12,037 bases of DNA from Candidatus Kerfeldbacteria bacterium (GCA_016194465.1 JACQBO010000090.1:1-12037), one strand, 5' to 3'; shown: positions 1-6,958, numbered from the stretch's first letter. Notes: generated by a model from the sequence alone, not told the origin. A program made the numbers and translations.

Positions 1-2
1 CG

Positions 3-155
3 CTCCACAGCTTCATCCCTACGGCTTGGTTCTCGCCCGAGTCGCTAGTAAATACAGCCGGTGATCTTCTCATCGGCGGCCTCGGTTTGGTCATCGCCCT
101 GGCTATTTTTCGCCGTCCCCCTCCGCTAAAAACTGGTCCACAAACTGGTGCATGA
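3..155 (+). CDS. C-terminal end of a membrane protein (5' end outside window)
   Basis: The third forward frame is open from the window edge to a TGA at 153-155 and gives 50 residues. They contain one clear hydrophobic segment (DLLIGGLGLVIALAIF, residues 21-36 of the visible part) followed by a basic, proline-rich tail (RRPPPLKTGPQTGA). This order suggests a last transmembrane helix with a cytoplasmic tail. The other two forward frames stop by position 63. Its last 53 bases overlap the 3' end of the convergent HD-domain gene, which is unusual but possible. The family cannot be named from this fragment. Sequence to the left of the window would settle whether the frame continues. Confidence 0.5.
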   Translation, partial: LHSFIPTAWFSPESLVNTAGDLLIGGLGLVIALAIFRRPPPLKTGPQTGA

Positions 156-756
156 ACTGATCGCGCTGCTCGGCTAGTTTCTTGCCGGTAGCGGTGTTCA
201 TGAGATCTTTGAGGAGGAAAAGTTTTTCGTAAAAATGGTTGATCGTCGTGCCGGTACTGTTTTTGTACGCAGAAGCCGTTTGGTGCATCTCCGGCGCAAG
301 CTCGGGACTATACATTTCTCGATGCTTGAAGCCACCATAGGCAAATGCTCGGCCGACTCCAATTGCGCCAAGAGCATCGAGACGATCGGCGTCTTGCACT
401 ACTTTGCCCTCGATCGTTCGCATTTCACTTTTTACCCCTGCACCCTTGAAGGACATTGTGGCAATGATTTGCTGCACGCGATCAATAACCTGTTTGCTGA
501 CTTGAAGTGAAGTCATCCAGTCCCCGGCCACTTTTGGCCCGATCGTTTCGTCGCCACCATGGAGTTTCCAGTCCGCAATATCATGCAGTAAGGCGGCGAG
601 CTCAACCGCGAACATATCAACGCCTTCCACCTGACCGATGTGTTTCGCGTTTTGCCAAACTCGCCGGACGTGCCACCAATCATAACCAGAGCCCTCGCCG
701 AGGAGTTCCTGCTTTACATGGTCGGCGGTTTTTTGAATAATAGTTTTCTGGTCCAT
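103..756 (-). CDS. HD-domain phosphohydrolase (YedJ/YpgQ-like)
   Basis: This 217-residue protein is a cytoplasmic metal-dependent phosphohydrolase of the HD superfamily. Visible metal-site motifs are DWWHVRRV (His29), HDIADWK (His58-Asp59) and VQDADRLDALGAIGVGRAFAYGG (Asp122 or Asp124), in the order typical of the YedJ/YpgQ group; Bacillus YpgQ is a nucleotide pyrophosphohydrolase. The substrate here is not known. The frame is open to 888, but the ATG at 756 is preferred: it lies just before the conserved N-terminal helix, and the upstream extension overlaps the preceding gene and lacks family character. There is no Shine-Dalgarno site before it. It starts 19 nt after the 112-residue protein gene ends and is probably the last gene of that operon. 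Confidence 0.9.
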   Translation of the reverse strand: MDQKTIIQKTADHVKQELLGEGSGYDWWHVRRVWQNAKHIGQVEGVDMFAVELAALLHDIADWKLHGGDETIGPKVAGDWMTSLQVSKQVIDRVQQIIATMSFKGAGVKSEMRTIEGKVVQDADRLDALGAIGVGRAFAYGGFKHREMYSPELAPEMHQTASAYKNSTGTTINHFYEKLFLLKDLMNTATGKKLAEQRDQFMHQFVDQFLAEGDGEK

Positions 757-775
757 TTTATTTAGGAGGACATTA

Positions 776-1114
776 TCATCCAGCTTTTTGTCGGGTGACC
801 CGAGCAAACTGGTCAAAGTACTCTTGCAGGGATTGTGGGTCAGAATGATATGTATTATCTCCGACCAAAAAATCGCAGAGAACCTCACGGGTGCGAGTAA
901 GTTCGCGATTCTTACGCCACCGCGGATCGGTAATCGTTAAATCCATCAGCTCCAACAGTCGCGCTAAGGCATTTTGAAAGGTGATTTGATCTTTGGTTTG
1001 CCAGCGCAACGCTCGGCTGACTTCACTGCCAATATTCCCCATTTGTTCAGCCAGAGACTGGGCGTGCCAGCGACCGGCGGAGACTGATGAATGATAAACT
1101 GGTCCAGGATTCAT
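776..1114 (-). CDS. conserved-looking small protein of unknown function (RWH...NIGSEVSRAL type)
   Basis: This 112-residue protein matches no named family that I recognise. It is soluble and mostly helical, with dense charged and aromatic residues: GRWHAQSLAEQMGNIGSEVSR (from about residue 14), FQNALARLLELMDLTITDPRW (about 46-66) and REVLCDFLVGDN (about 76-87), with no signal peptide or membrane segment. The tryptophan/histidine-rich start and the TDPRW turn look like conserved motifs rather than random coding. Its ATG overlaps the stop of the DUF5674 gene in an ATGA, so translation is probably coupled, and the HD-domain gene follows closely. The context suggests a shared role with these two proteins, but no function can be given. 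Confidence 0.8.
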   Translation of the reverse strand: MNPGPVYHSSVSAGRWHAQSLAEQMGNIGSEVSRALRWQTKDQITFQNALARLLELMDLTITDPRWRKNRELTRTREVLCDFLVGDNTYHSDPQSLQEYFDQFARVTRQKAG

Positions 1115-1455
1115 GTAATGAGTCGTTGGACAATTTCGATTATTTGTTTTTGCGTGGCCTCATTCTCGACTGACCTCGATCGGTTACCTTGCGACGGCCG
1201 GATATTGATCATGGAGTCAAACTCAATCCACTGATCAGCCGATTGGTCCGGGTAGATGTTAATACCCCAGAGATCAGCCTGTTTTGCGCCGCGCTCAAGC
1301 AACATCTGTTCCGCGTCGGCATGCATTTCACTACCAAGCGCCATGATACCTTGTCGCAAGTCAACCACGGCTTTGACCATATCGCCAAAACGTTCTCGGG
1401 CAATGCGCTTGAGGTCTTCTTTTGAAATTGGTTGGTCGATCAAACGAATTTCCAT
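1111..1455 (-). CDS. DUF5674 family protein
   Basis: This 114-residue protein shows the features I associate with DUF5674: GDMVKAVVD (residues 24-32), GSEMHAD (41-47), DLWGINIYP (61-69) and IEFDSMINIRPSQGNRS (77-93). The family has no established function. The invariant acidic, histidine and arginine residues suggest a small enzyme or ligand-binding protein. It starts at an ATG 56 nt downstream of the recQ stop without a Shine-Dalgarno site, and its TGA overlaps the next ATG. A minor hairpin (TAGCT-GAGA-AGCTA, 1495-1508) lies between recQ and this gene. The family call comes from motif memory and not from a search. Confidence 0.88.
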   Translation of the reverse strand: MEIRLIDQPISKEDLKRIARERFGDMVKAVVDLRQGIMALGSEMHADAEQMLLERGAKQADLWGINIYPDQSADQWIEFDSMINIRPSQGNRSRSVENEATQKQIIEIVQRLIT

Positions 1456-1511
1456 TGGTCAAGAATACTGGATTTCTGCGGTGGGCACAAGTAGTAGCTG
1501 AGAAGCTATGG

Positions 1512-3353
1512 TTATTGTGTCGTGGCCTTCGAACCGGTCGCTGGTTGTTCAGCCCGGATGAAGATTCTGGCGATTCGTAATTCATCGAACGAAAACTGTT
1601 CGCCCAGGATGTTGCGAACCGGCGTGAGATTCCACTGGCCGGACTGCTGGAAAGCGCGGCGGATTTTTTCCAGCCGCTGGGAATCGAACTGCAAATGTTC
1701 AACTCTCGGGTTCAGGCCGGACTGCTGTAATCTTTCGATGTGACTGGTAATAGTGCTCAGTGCCAGGTTGCGCTGCTTGGCAATGTCGGAAATGGCCAGA
1801 CCTTGGTTGAGCAAGTCATGCGTTGTTTCGTAGGTTGTGCCGATCAGCGAAACTTTTGCATCGTGGTATATATTTTCTTGCAAACGCTTTTTTTCGGCGA
1901 TTCCTTTTTGTGCCGCATAGCGTTTGATCACGGCCGTAAAAATCGGGCCGAACTCGGCCAGCTTGTTCCGGCCAACCCCGTTCACTTGAGCAAAGGCGGA
2001 TTGGCTTTGAGGAAAGTATGTGGCCATGTCTTGCAAGCTCCGGTCGCCGAAAATAACGAACGGCGGGACCCCACGCGCGTCGGCCAGGCGCTTACGGAGT
2101 TGGCGCAGTTGCTCAAAGAGATCGTGGTCGAATATCGGAGCGGAAGCTGGTTCGTCGGCCTGGACAGTTGGCGGGACGCAAACATCGCAATTGTTGCAGT
2201 TTGGCCCCTTCCATGTTTCGCCAAAATACTGCAGCAAAAATTTCCGCCGACAGATTTTGCCATCGGCATAATTCACCATCTGCATGAGTTTTTGCTCCAC
2301 GTGCTGCTGTTCTTGCGGATCTTCGATTTGGCGGATGAAAAAACGGTGCTTCATAGTGTCACCGTAGGTGTAGAACAGAATACACTGGCTAGGCAAGCCG
2401 TCGCGTCCAGCCCGGCCGGTTTCCTGGTAATAGCCCTCGACAGATTTCGGTAGGTCGTAATGAATAACCATCCGCACGTCAGGCTTATCAATGCCCATGC
2501 CGAAAGCGATGGTGGCGACGATAATCCGGACTTCATCGCGGATGAATTGCTCCTGGGTGCGGTGGCGGGTGTCGTGATCGAGGCCGGCGTGGTAGGGCTG
2601 GGCTGACAAGCCGGCCTGCCGGAGTTTGTTGGCTAGTTGTTCGGTGTCTTTGCGAGAAAAGCAATAAATAATCGTGCTGGCACTTTGGTCCTGGCGCAAG
2701 ATGTTCACCAGGGCGGCAAACGCTTTGCGCTTGGGAATGACACTATACGATAAGTTCGGGCGGTTGAAACTGGAGATGAAGGAGCGTGGCTGATGTAAAT
2801 GCAAATGGGTTACAATGTCTTGTCGTACCCGAGTGGTGGCAGTCGCCGTTAGGGCGATCATCGGCACACCGGGAAAATCTTGGCGCAGGGTGTGGAGCAG
2901 GCGGTAGTCTGGCCGGAAATCATGGCCCCATTCGGAAATGCAATGTGCTTCGTCAATGGCGATGAGGACGACGTGAAGGGAGGCGATCCAGGTACGGAAA
3001 TTGGCGAGAGCAAGACGCTCTGGAGCGAGATACAAAATTTTCAGTTGGCCGGCTTCGGCCTGGCTTTGGATATCGACGATGGTGTCTTGATCGAGCGTAC
3101 TATTCACGAAGGCAACCGGGATGCCGTTTGCTTGTAGCGCATCGACCTGGTCTTTCATGAGCGAGATCAGGGGTGAAATAACAATGGTCAATCCATCAAA
3201 CAGCAAGGCCGGCAACTGGAAGCACAGCGACTTGCCGCCGCCAGTGGGCATGAGGACCAGGGCGTCCTGGCACTGCATAACGTGATTGATAATGTCTGCC
3301 TGCAGCGGCCGGAACGAGTCGTAGCCAAAATACTTTTTTAGGGTGGCCAGCAT
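1512..3353 (-). CDS. recQ: ATP-dependent DNA helicase RecQ (no RQC winged helix)
   Basis: This 613-residue superfamily 2 helicase unwinds DNA 3' to 5' in recombination and fork repair. Domains in order: Walker A TGGGKS (37-42), DEAH box (134-137), TATAT motif (from 169), QETGRAGRDG motif VI (310-319), a zinc site Cys368/Cys386/Cys389/Cys392, an HRDC domain (about 410-475, with VPPFVIFGD and VNGVGRNKLAEFGP), and a C-terminal helix-turn-helix (about 505-550). In E. coli RecQ about 110 residues of RQC winged helix separate the zinc site from HRDC; here there is only a linker of about 17. The ATG at 3353 begins with the family's normal N-terminus (MLATLKKYFGYDSFRPLQ). A TTG at 3425 would add 24 unrelated residues. 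The upstream peptidase gene ends 68 nt away on the same strand. Confidence 0.95.
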   Translation of the reverse strand: MLATLKKYFGYDSFRPLQADIINHVMQCQDALVLMPTGGGKSLCFQLPALLFDGLTIVISPLISLMKDQVDALQANGIPVAFVNSTLDQDTIVDIQSQAEAGQLKILYLAPERLALANFRTWIASLHVVLIAIDEAHCISEWGHDFRPDYRLLHTLRQDFPGVPMIALTATATTRVRQDIVTHLHLHQPRSFISSFNRPNLSYSVIPKRKAFAALVNILRQDQSASTIIYCFSRKDTEQLANKLRQAGLSAQPYHAGLDHDTRHRTQEQFIRDEVRIIVATIAFGMGIDKPDVRMVIHYDLPKSVEGYYQETGRAGRDGLPSQCILFYTYGDTMKHRFFIRQIEDPQEQQHVEQKLMQMVNYADGKICRRKFLLQYFGETWKGPNCNNCDVCVPPTVQADEPASAPIFDHDLFEQLRQLRKRLADARGVPPFVIFGDRSLQDMATYFPQSQSAFAQVNGVGRNKLAEFGPIFTAVIKRYAAQKGIAEKKRLQENIYHDAKVSLIGTTYETTHDLLNQGLAISDIAKQRNLALSTITSHIERLQQSGLNPRVEHLQFDSQRLEKIRRAFQQSGQWNLTPVRNILGEQFSFDELRIARIFIRAEQPATGSKATTQ

Positions 3354-3421
3354 GATGGTTGCTTTCTCAACGAATCTTGATCGGAGTCTATCTTCACCGA
3401 CCGCGGCAGTCAAGCGGTGTA

Positions 3422-4552
3422 TCAAAAGGCGGCCGTCAGAGGACTGCCCAGGCCGGTGACATAGTCATAATGCCGCCGTGCTTGGCAATAATAGACGCAG
3501 TCGCCATTACGGCCGCTGCGGATGTCCCGGAAAAATGCGCCGCTGTTGGCGGTAGCTTTGTCCGTGTAAAACCTGGCATTATCAGCGGACAGGCCAAGGG
3601 CCTTGATGGCCGCCCATTGCGGCGCGCCAGCGCTCGTGCCACCGACGACATACCAGCCCTGACGGGATTTGCCAGCGGTCCGATAGACGGAGTAGCCGGA
3701 ACTTGGATCGGCATTGTACGAGACGTCAGGAAGAGCGCGATGTCCTTGGGCCTTGGTGATGGTGTAATCAATTTGGTAGGCCGGCTCGACTTCATACGCG
3801 CTGACACCGCCACCACTACCGGTCCAGGCTGATTCAGTGTGGACATTGCCGCCCTGAGAAAAGGTTAATTTTGTGCCGCCGACCGCGACTACATTCGGCG
3901 AGGCGGCCGGCCAGATAGCTCCCGTTCCACTATCGCCCGAAGAGGCGAAAAAGGTGATGTGTCCATTTGCGCTTTGGAAATGGTTATCAAGCGCGACCTC
4001 ATCCGGAAACTCCGCGCCGCCCCAGCTCATCGAAATGGTCACGACATCAGTCCGGCGGCGGGCATAGTCAATAGCCGCAAGCAAGTTTTTTCCGCTCGGC
4101 GTTGTCGCGGCCACCAGCAAAATCTTCGCCTGCGGAGCAATGGCGTGCGCCCATTCGACGTCCAATGAGGTCTCTAATGCCCAGCCGGCATTACTGGTCG
4201 CTGGGCCCATCAGATGCTTTTCAAAACAGCCGTTAGCGGTCGTGCAGGAGGGCAAATGAAATTGGGCGCTGAAAACATGGAGATCCGATTCGATATATTT
4301 GTCGTTGTACGCGCCAATGATGGCGATCGTGCCATGCCCACCGGTGGCCGGCAAATTATATGCGGATTTTATCTGGTCAGGGGACAGGCCAAGTGGTCGG
4401 CTGCTGCTGCCCCCAAGCTGATGGATCGGCGGCCGGCCGCGGAAACTAGCAAAACGGTAGGCGGCCTGGGCGGGATGGCCGGCGGCCTGTGAAGCGATGA
4501 TGGCCGCGACACTCATGATTCGAATAATGTTTTTCATACGCAGACGAGACAT
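3422..4552 (-). CDS. secreted S53 family (sedolisin/kumamolisin-like) serine peptidase without propeptide
   Basis: Sedolisins are serine-carboxyl peptidases, usually acid-active and secreted. The 376-residue product has an N-terminal signal peptide (basic start, then IIRIMSVAAIIASQAAG, probable cleavage after AQA near residue 30). The catalytic set is complete: Glu127 and Asp131 in WALETSLDVEW, oxyanion Asp207 in SSGDSG, and Ser307 in GGTSAGAPQWAA. The calcium site is present at the C-terminus (RDIRSG near 342-347, then DYVTGLGSP with Asp363). Family members normally carry a propeptide of 150 or more residues; here only about 25 lie between the signal peptide and the start of the catalytic domain (GLSPDQIKSAYNLP). 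The start could be Met1 (4552) or Met6 (4537), both without a Shine-Dalgarno site. RecQ lies downstream, with no evident functional link. Confidence 0.93.
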   Translation of the reverse strand: MSRLRMKNIIRIMSVAAIIASQAAGHPAQAAYRFASFRGRPPIHQLGGSSSRPLGLSPDQIKSAYNLPATGGHGTIAIIGAYNDKYIESDLHVFSAQFHLPSCTTANGCFEKHLMGPATSNAGWALETSLDVEWAHAIAPQAKILLVAATTPSGKNLLAAIDYARRRTDVVTISMSWGGAEFPDEVALDNHFQSANGHITFFASSGDSGTGAIWPAASPNVVAVGGTKLTFSQGGNVHTESAWTGSGGGVSAYEVEPAYQIDYTITKAQGHRALPDVSYNADPSSGYSVYRTAGKSRQGWYVVGGTSAGAPQWAAIKALGLSADNARFYTDKATANSGAFFRDIRSGRNGDCVYYCQARRHYDYVTGLGSPLTAAF

Positions 4553-4871
4553 GAATGATAAATTTTACATGACAAAATAGAGGCCACAGGCACGTGTCGC
4601 CACAAAAAAACACGGTGGGCCTGCGTCGTTCTCGATCAAGCCAAAGCCACCGTTAGGGGAAAGATACACCCTTCATTATCTTTCGTCAAGTACTGATTGA
4701 TTTCTCATTTCTCCGGTTGCCAGAATATAAAATCTCACGGCGAGCCACTCGAGTTAAGTACCATGCCCGCGCAAGTATGATAAGGCTTTTCTAACGATTT
4801 TTCTAGAGGGCGATTTGAGGCAGGTGGGTCGGAGAGCGCTTTCAGTGTTGCCTGCAAAGTCAGCACATCGT
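4553..4871. other. intergenic region upstream of the S53 peptidase
   Basis: No gene is supported here. On the minus strand, TAAAAT (4567-4562) stands about 10 nt before the peptidase ATG and could be a -10 box giving an almost leaderless mRNA, but no convincing -35 box is seen. AGGCCAC (4581-4587) and GTGGGCCT (4615-4622) can pair with one bulge in what would be upstream DNA. The 11-mer CAGGTGGGTCG at 4821-4831 recurs at 5736-5746. The rest shows nothing I can name. Confidence 0.5.
4821..4831 (+). repeat. 11-bp direct repeat, left copy (CAGGTGGGTCG)
   Basis: Identical to 5736-5746 and in the same orientation. The two copies enclose exactly the AT-rich two-gene unit at 4872-5662 and its upstream region. 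An 11-mer match somewhere in 12 kb is expected by chance, but a match at both edges of one module is less so. It may be an insertion footprint. Confidence 0.5.
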
Positions 4872-5351
4872 CTAATTCTTTACTAACTCTTGCAAACTCT
4901 TTAGTAATTCTCGCAGATTTGAATTACAGATTTTAAACGTTACTGGAAAGTTTTTTTCAATGTGTTTTGTATTCGTATGAGCAACAAAGTTATGCCGTTG
5001 GTCAATTATGTACTTAATTACTTGCTGCTCTTTTATCTTTTGGTAATCTTGATTGTCCGCGAACAATTTATCAAACGAAATAACCTCGTCGATTCCTCCT
5101 TTTGTTACGTATTCCGCCTCATCAAATAACCCCGCGACCCGGACGATTAAATAATCTTGGATCATTCTATTCATTGCACCTAAATGATTCATGGAGAGAT
5201 TGGAATCGGGGTTCGCTCTATTAATAAGCTCTTTATTTACCCTACAAAGTTCATCATAAGCAAATATACAATTTTCAACAATATAGGCCAGAATCGCCCT
5301 ATTTTTGCTGTTGGGGTCTGAATTTGCTGGCGTCATTACCTCATCGGTCAT
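4872..5351 (-). CDS. HEPN-like / AbiU2-like helical protein
   Basis: This 159-residue, AT-rich gene encodes an all-helical soluble protein. Residues 119-125 (RHNFVAH) form an R-x5-H motif at the end of a helix, followed by TNTKH, which is how the catalytic motif of HEPN ribonucleases and the 'R..H' motif of AbiU2-like proteins appear. HEPN proteins are commonly RNA-cleaving toxins of toxin-antitoxin or abortive-infection systems. Overall similarity is weak by eye, so nuclease activity is inferred from the motif alone. The start is the ATG at 5351; ATG 5336 (Met6) is an alternative. No Shine-Dalgarno site is seen. It follows the small membrane-protein gene by 56 nt on the same strand. Base composition differs sharply from the GC-richer genes to the left, suggesting transfer. 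Confidence 0.72.
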   Translation of the reverse strand: MTDEVMTPANSDPNSKNRAILAYIVENCIFAYDELCRVNKELINRANPDSNLSMNHLGAMNRMIQDYLIVRVAGLFDEAEYVTKGGIDEVISFDKLFADNQDYQKIKEQQVIKYIIDQRHNFVAHTNTKHIEKNFPVTFKICNSNLRELLKSLQELVKN

Positions 5352-5407
5352 TTTTTGTGATTAACTTTTTTTATACATTCTTCCAAAAAACGCGACAGTC
5401 TCTCCGA

Positions 5408-5662
5408 CTAATCTGGGCGAGAAAAAGGGTAACAGTAAAAGCAAAAAGAAGAGAAAGTTACTATAAAAATTCCACCGGTAACTGCGGCCAAAGCAATAAT
5501 AATCATTACCAATTTTCTTGCCATTCCGGATGGCAACCAGTGACTCATTAAATGACCCGCCATCTTAGCCTTTATCCCAGGACTTGCCTTCTCTAACTCA
5601 TCGACGATTTCTTTATTATCCAATATCTTTTTAAATGCTTCATCGTACTGATTATTTGGCAT
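5408..5662 (-). CDS. small single-pass membrane protein of unknown function
   Basis: The 84-residue product has a charged, helical N-terminal part (residues 1-48, with acidic DNKEIVDELEKASPG), then one hydrophobic helix (about 51-72, LVMIIIALAAVTGGIFIVTF) and a short cysteine- and aromatic-rich tail. A Shine-Dalgarno site precedes its ATG, the clearest in the window. I do not recognise a family. It is the first gene of a two-gene leftward unit with the HEPN-like protein. A small membrane protein beside a possible RNase toxin could be an antitoxin, an anchor or a membrane effector, but the sequence does not decide between these. Confidence 0.7.
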   Translation of the reverse strand: MPNNQYDEAFKKILDNKEIVDELEKASPGIKAKMAGHLMSHWLPSGMARKLVMIIIALAAVTGGIFIVTFSSFCFYCYPFSRPD

Positions 5663-5669
5663 AATTTTT

Positions 5670-5675
5670 CTCCCT
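5670..5675 (-). promoter_or_regulatory. Shine-Dalgarno site AGGGAG of the small membrane-protein gene
   Basis: On the minus strand AGGGAG stands 7 nt before the ATG at 5662 and fixes that start. It is notable because nearly all other genes in the window lack such a site. Confidence 0.75.
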
Positions 5676-5711
5676 TTCTAGGTTACTGGGTCGCTCGATA
5701 CTAAATTTTCT

Positions 5712-5734
5712 TGGCGGGGAGAAAGATATTCGAA
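5712..5734 (-). other. possible tRNA 3'-end remnant (T loop to CCA)
   Basis: Read on the minus strand: T loop TTCGAAT, five bases ATCTT, seven bases TCTCCCC, discriminator G and CCA, exactly the spacing of a tRNA 3' end. The 5' T-stem strand does not pair with ATCTT, and the base after the T loop is A instead of the invariant C, so it is a degenerate remnant or a coincidence. It abuts the right copy of the 11-bp repeat. Confidence 0.3.
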
Positions 5735-5735
5735 C

Positions 5736-5746
5736 CAGGTGGGTCG
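5736..5746 (+). repeat. 11-bp direct repeat, right copy (CAGGTGGGTCG)
   Basis: Identical to 4821-4831. It lies immediately beside the tRNA-like 3' end at 5712-5734 and upstream of the small membrane-protein gene. Confidence 0.5.
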
Positions 5747-5787
5747 CCGCTCGTGCATAGTACCGTTTTTATTGAGGAAAAACAACC

Positions 5788-5850
5788 ATGAAATTACTCC
5801 GCCTATTCGGGCTTGACGAAACACTATTAATCGTATATAATCTCATATAG
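5788..5850 (+). CDS. possible 20-residue leader ORF upstream of fic
   Basis: ATG at 5788 opens a 20-codon frame (MKLLRLFGLDETLLIVYNLI) ending in TAG at 5848-5850. GAGGA about 10 nt upstream could serve as a ribosome site. The -35 and -10 boxes of the fic promoter lie inside it, so it would be translated only from a more upstream promoter. Its short length makes chance a serious alternative. Confidence 0.22.
   Translation: MKLLRLFGLDETLLIVYNLI
5813..5841 (+). promoter_or_regulatory. sigma70-type promoter of fic
   Basis: TTGACG (5813-5818) and a consensus TATAAT (5836-5841) are separated by exactly 17 bp. The expected start near 5848 leaves a leader of about 20 nt with no Shine-Dalgarno site. 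In that leader AGTAT-AAA-ATACT (5855-5867) is a perfect inverted repeat ending one base before the ATG, a possible binding site for the Fic protein's own winged helix. Confidence 0.8.
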
Positions 5851-5867
5851 TTAAAGTATAAAATACT

Positions 5868-6920
5868 ATGGATCATCAAGATAAGCGCATTACGAATATC
5901 CCGGAGCGGCTCTGGTCGCTCATCAACCAGATTGACCACCTTCAGGGGCAGTGGATTGGCGGAGCGCAGCTGAACCCACAAGCTTTAGGTCGATTGAAGC
6001 GTTCAACGCTTGTTACCTCAAGCGGTGCTTCAACGCGCATTGAAGGGGCGAAGCTGTCGGATGAGGACGTGGAGAAACTCATGCGTGGTTTGTCAGTCAC
6101 AAGGTTTGCTGACCGTGATAAGCAGGAAGTGCGAGGATACTACGAACTTCTGGAAAATGTTTTCAATTCCTGGAAACATATTCCGTTTACGGAAAGCTCC
6201 ATTAAGCATTTCCACAAAGAACTGCTGAAGTATGGCACGAAAGACGTTCGTCATCGCGGTGAATACAAGAAAGGTGAGAACCGAGTTGAGATATTTGATG
6301 CCCGTGGAAGGTCCATTGGTGTCATGTTCGAAACGACACCCGCGTATTTAACGCCAAAGCAGATGCAAGAACTGGTGGAATGGACGCAGATGGCGTTAAA
6401 AGAAAAGGAACATCATCCGCTGGTGGTCATCGCGAACTTCATCATTGAGTTTCTCGCCATCCACCCTTTTCAAGATGGGAATGGTCGGTTGGCGCGCATC
6501 CTGACCAACCTACTCATGCTCAAAAGCGGATACGCCTACGTGCCGTATGTTTCGCATGAGAAACTGATTGAAGATAATAAGGCAGACTACTACCTCGCGC
6601 TTCGAGAAAGTCAGACGACCTTCAAAACGCCAAACGAAAACATTACCTCCTGGTTGGAATTTCTCCTGAATGTTTCGCTGGAACAAGCTCGACAAGCTAT
6701 TGACCTGCTCTCTCACGAGAACATTGAGAAGCTCCTATCTCCTAAGCAGTTATTGATCTGGAAGTATCTCGAACAAACGCCAGAAGCGACTCCAGCTGCA
6801 ATTGCTAAAGCAACTGGGGTAGCGCGGCCAACTGTCTCACAGGCCTTGGACGTCTTGCTGCGGCTGAAGAAGATTGAACGAATTGGTCAGGGGCGGACAA
6901 CACGATATCGGAAGGTGTAA
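5868..6920 (+). CDS. Fic family protein (AMP-transferase) with N-terminal inhibitory motif and C-terminal winged helix
   Basis: Fic proteins transfer AMP or similar groups from nucleotides to hydroxyl side chains of target proteins. The 350-residue product has the core motif HPFQDGNGR at 199-207, with catalytic His199, metal-binding Asp203 and phosphate-binding Asn205/Arg207. Residues 55-60 (STRIEG) match the inhibitory (S/T)xxxE(G/N) helix, with Glu59 expected to block the active site (class II arrangement). A beta-flap region lies near residues 138-158. Residues about 290-350 form a winged helix (AAIAKATGVARPTVSQALDVL, then a GQGRTTRYR wing), suggesting DNA binding or autoregulation. The start is placed by the promoter 26 nt upstream. 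It stands alone on its strand, next to the HEPN-like pair. Whether it acts as a toxin or a housekeeping regulator is open. Confidence 0.95.
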   Translation: MDHQDKRITNIPERLWSLINQIDHLQGQWIGGAQLNPQALGRLKRSTLVTSSGASTRIEGAKLSDEDVEKLMRGLSVTRFADRDKQEVRGYYELLENVFNSWKHIPFTESSIKHFHKELLKYGTKDVRHRGEYKKGENRVEIFDARGRSIGVMFETTPAYLTPKQMQELVEWTQMALKEKEHHPLVVIANFIIEFLAIHPFQDGNGRLARILTNLLMLKSGYAYVPYVSHEKLIEDNKADYYLALRESQTTFKTPNENITSWLEFLLNVSLEQARQAIDLLSHENIEKLLSPKQLLIWKYLEQTPEATPAAIAKATGVARPTVSQALDVLLRLKKIERIGQGRTTRYRKV

Positions 6921-6939
6921 CAAGGTTGCATAAAAACAT

Positions 6940-6958
6940 AGAACCCCCGCCGGGTTCT
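6940..6958. terminator. hairpin after fic, possibly bidirectional terminator
   Basis: AGAACCC and GGGTTCT pair perfectly over 7 bp around a 5-nt loop, 20 nt after the fic stop. On the plus strand no T run follows. On the minus strand the hairpin is followed by ATGTTTTTA, so it fits better as a terminator for leftward transcription from the tRNA-derived region. Confidence 0.5.

Noticed and set aside
1740..2453. 237-residue forward frame opposite recQ
   Set aside because: It lies wholly antisense to a clearly conserved helicase, has no recognisable domain and no start signals; the frame is open because of the codon use of recQ.
3353..3425. Longer RecQ starting at TTG 3425, overlapping the peptidase stop
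   Set aside because: The extra 24 residues are not part of the RecQ N-terminus, and the ATG at 3353 starts exactly where the family begins.
3436..3846. 136-residue leftward frame inside the S53 gene
   Set aside because: It is out of frame with the peptidase, which has full catalytic motifs in its own frame here.
4562..4622. Riboswitch or attenuator upstream of the S53 peptidase
   Set aside because: The imperfect AGGCCAC/GTGGGCCT pairing lies upstream of the likely transcript start, and no known riboswitch pattern was recognised.
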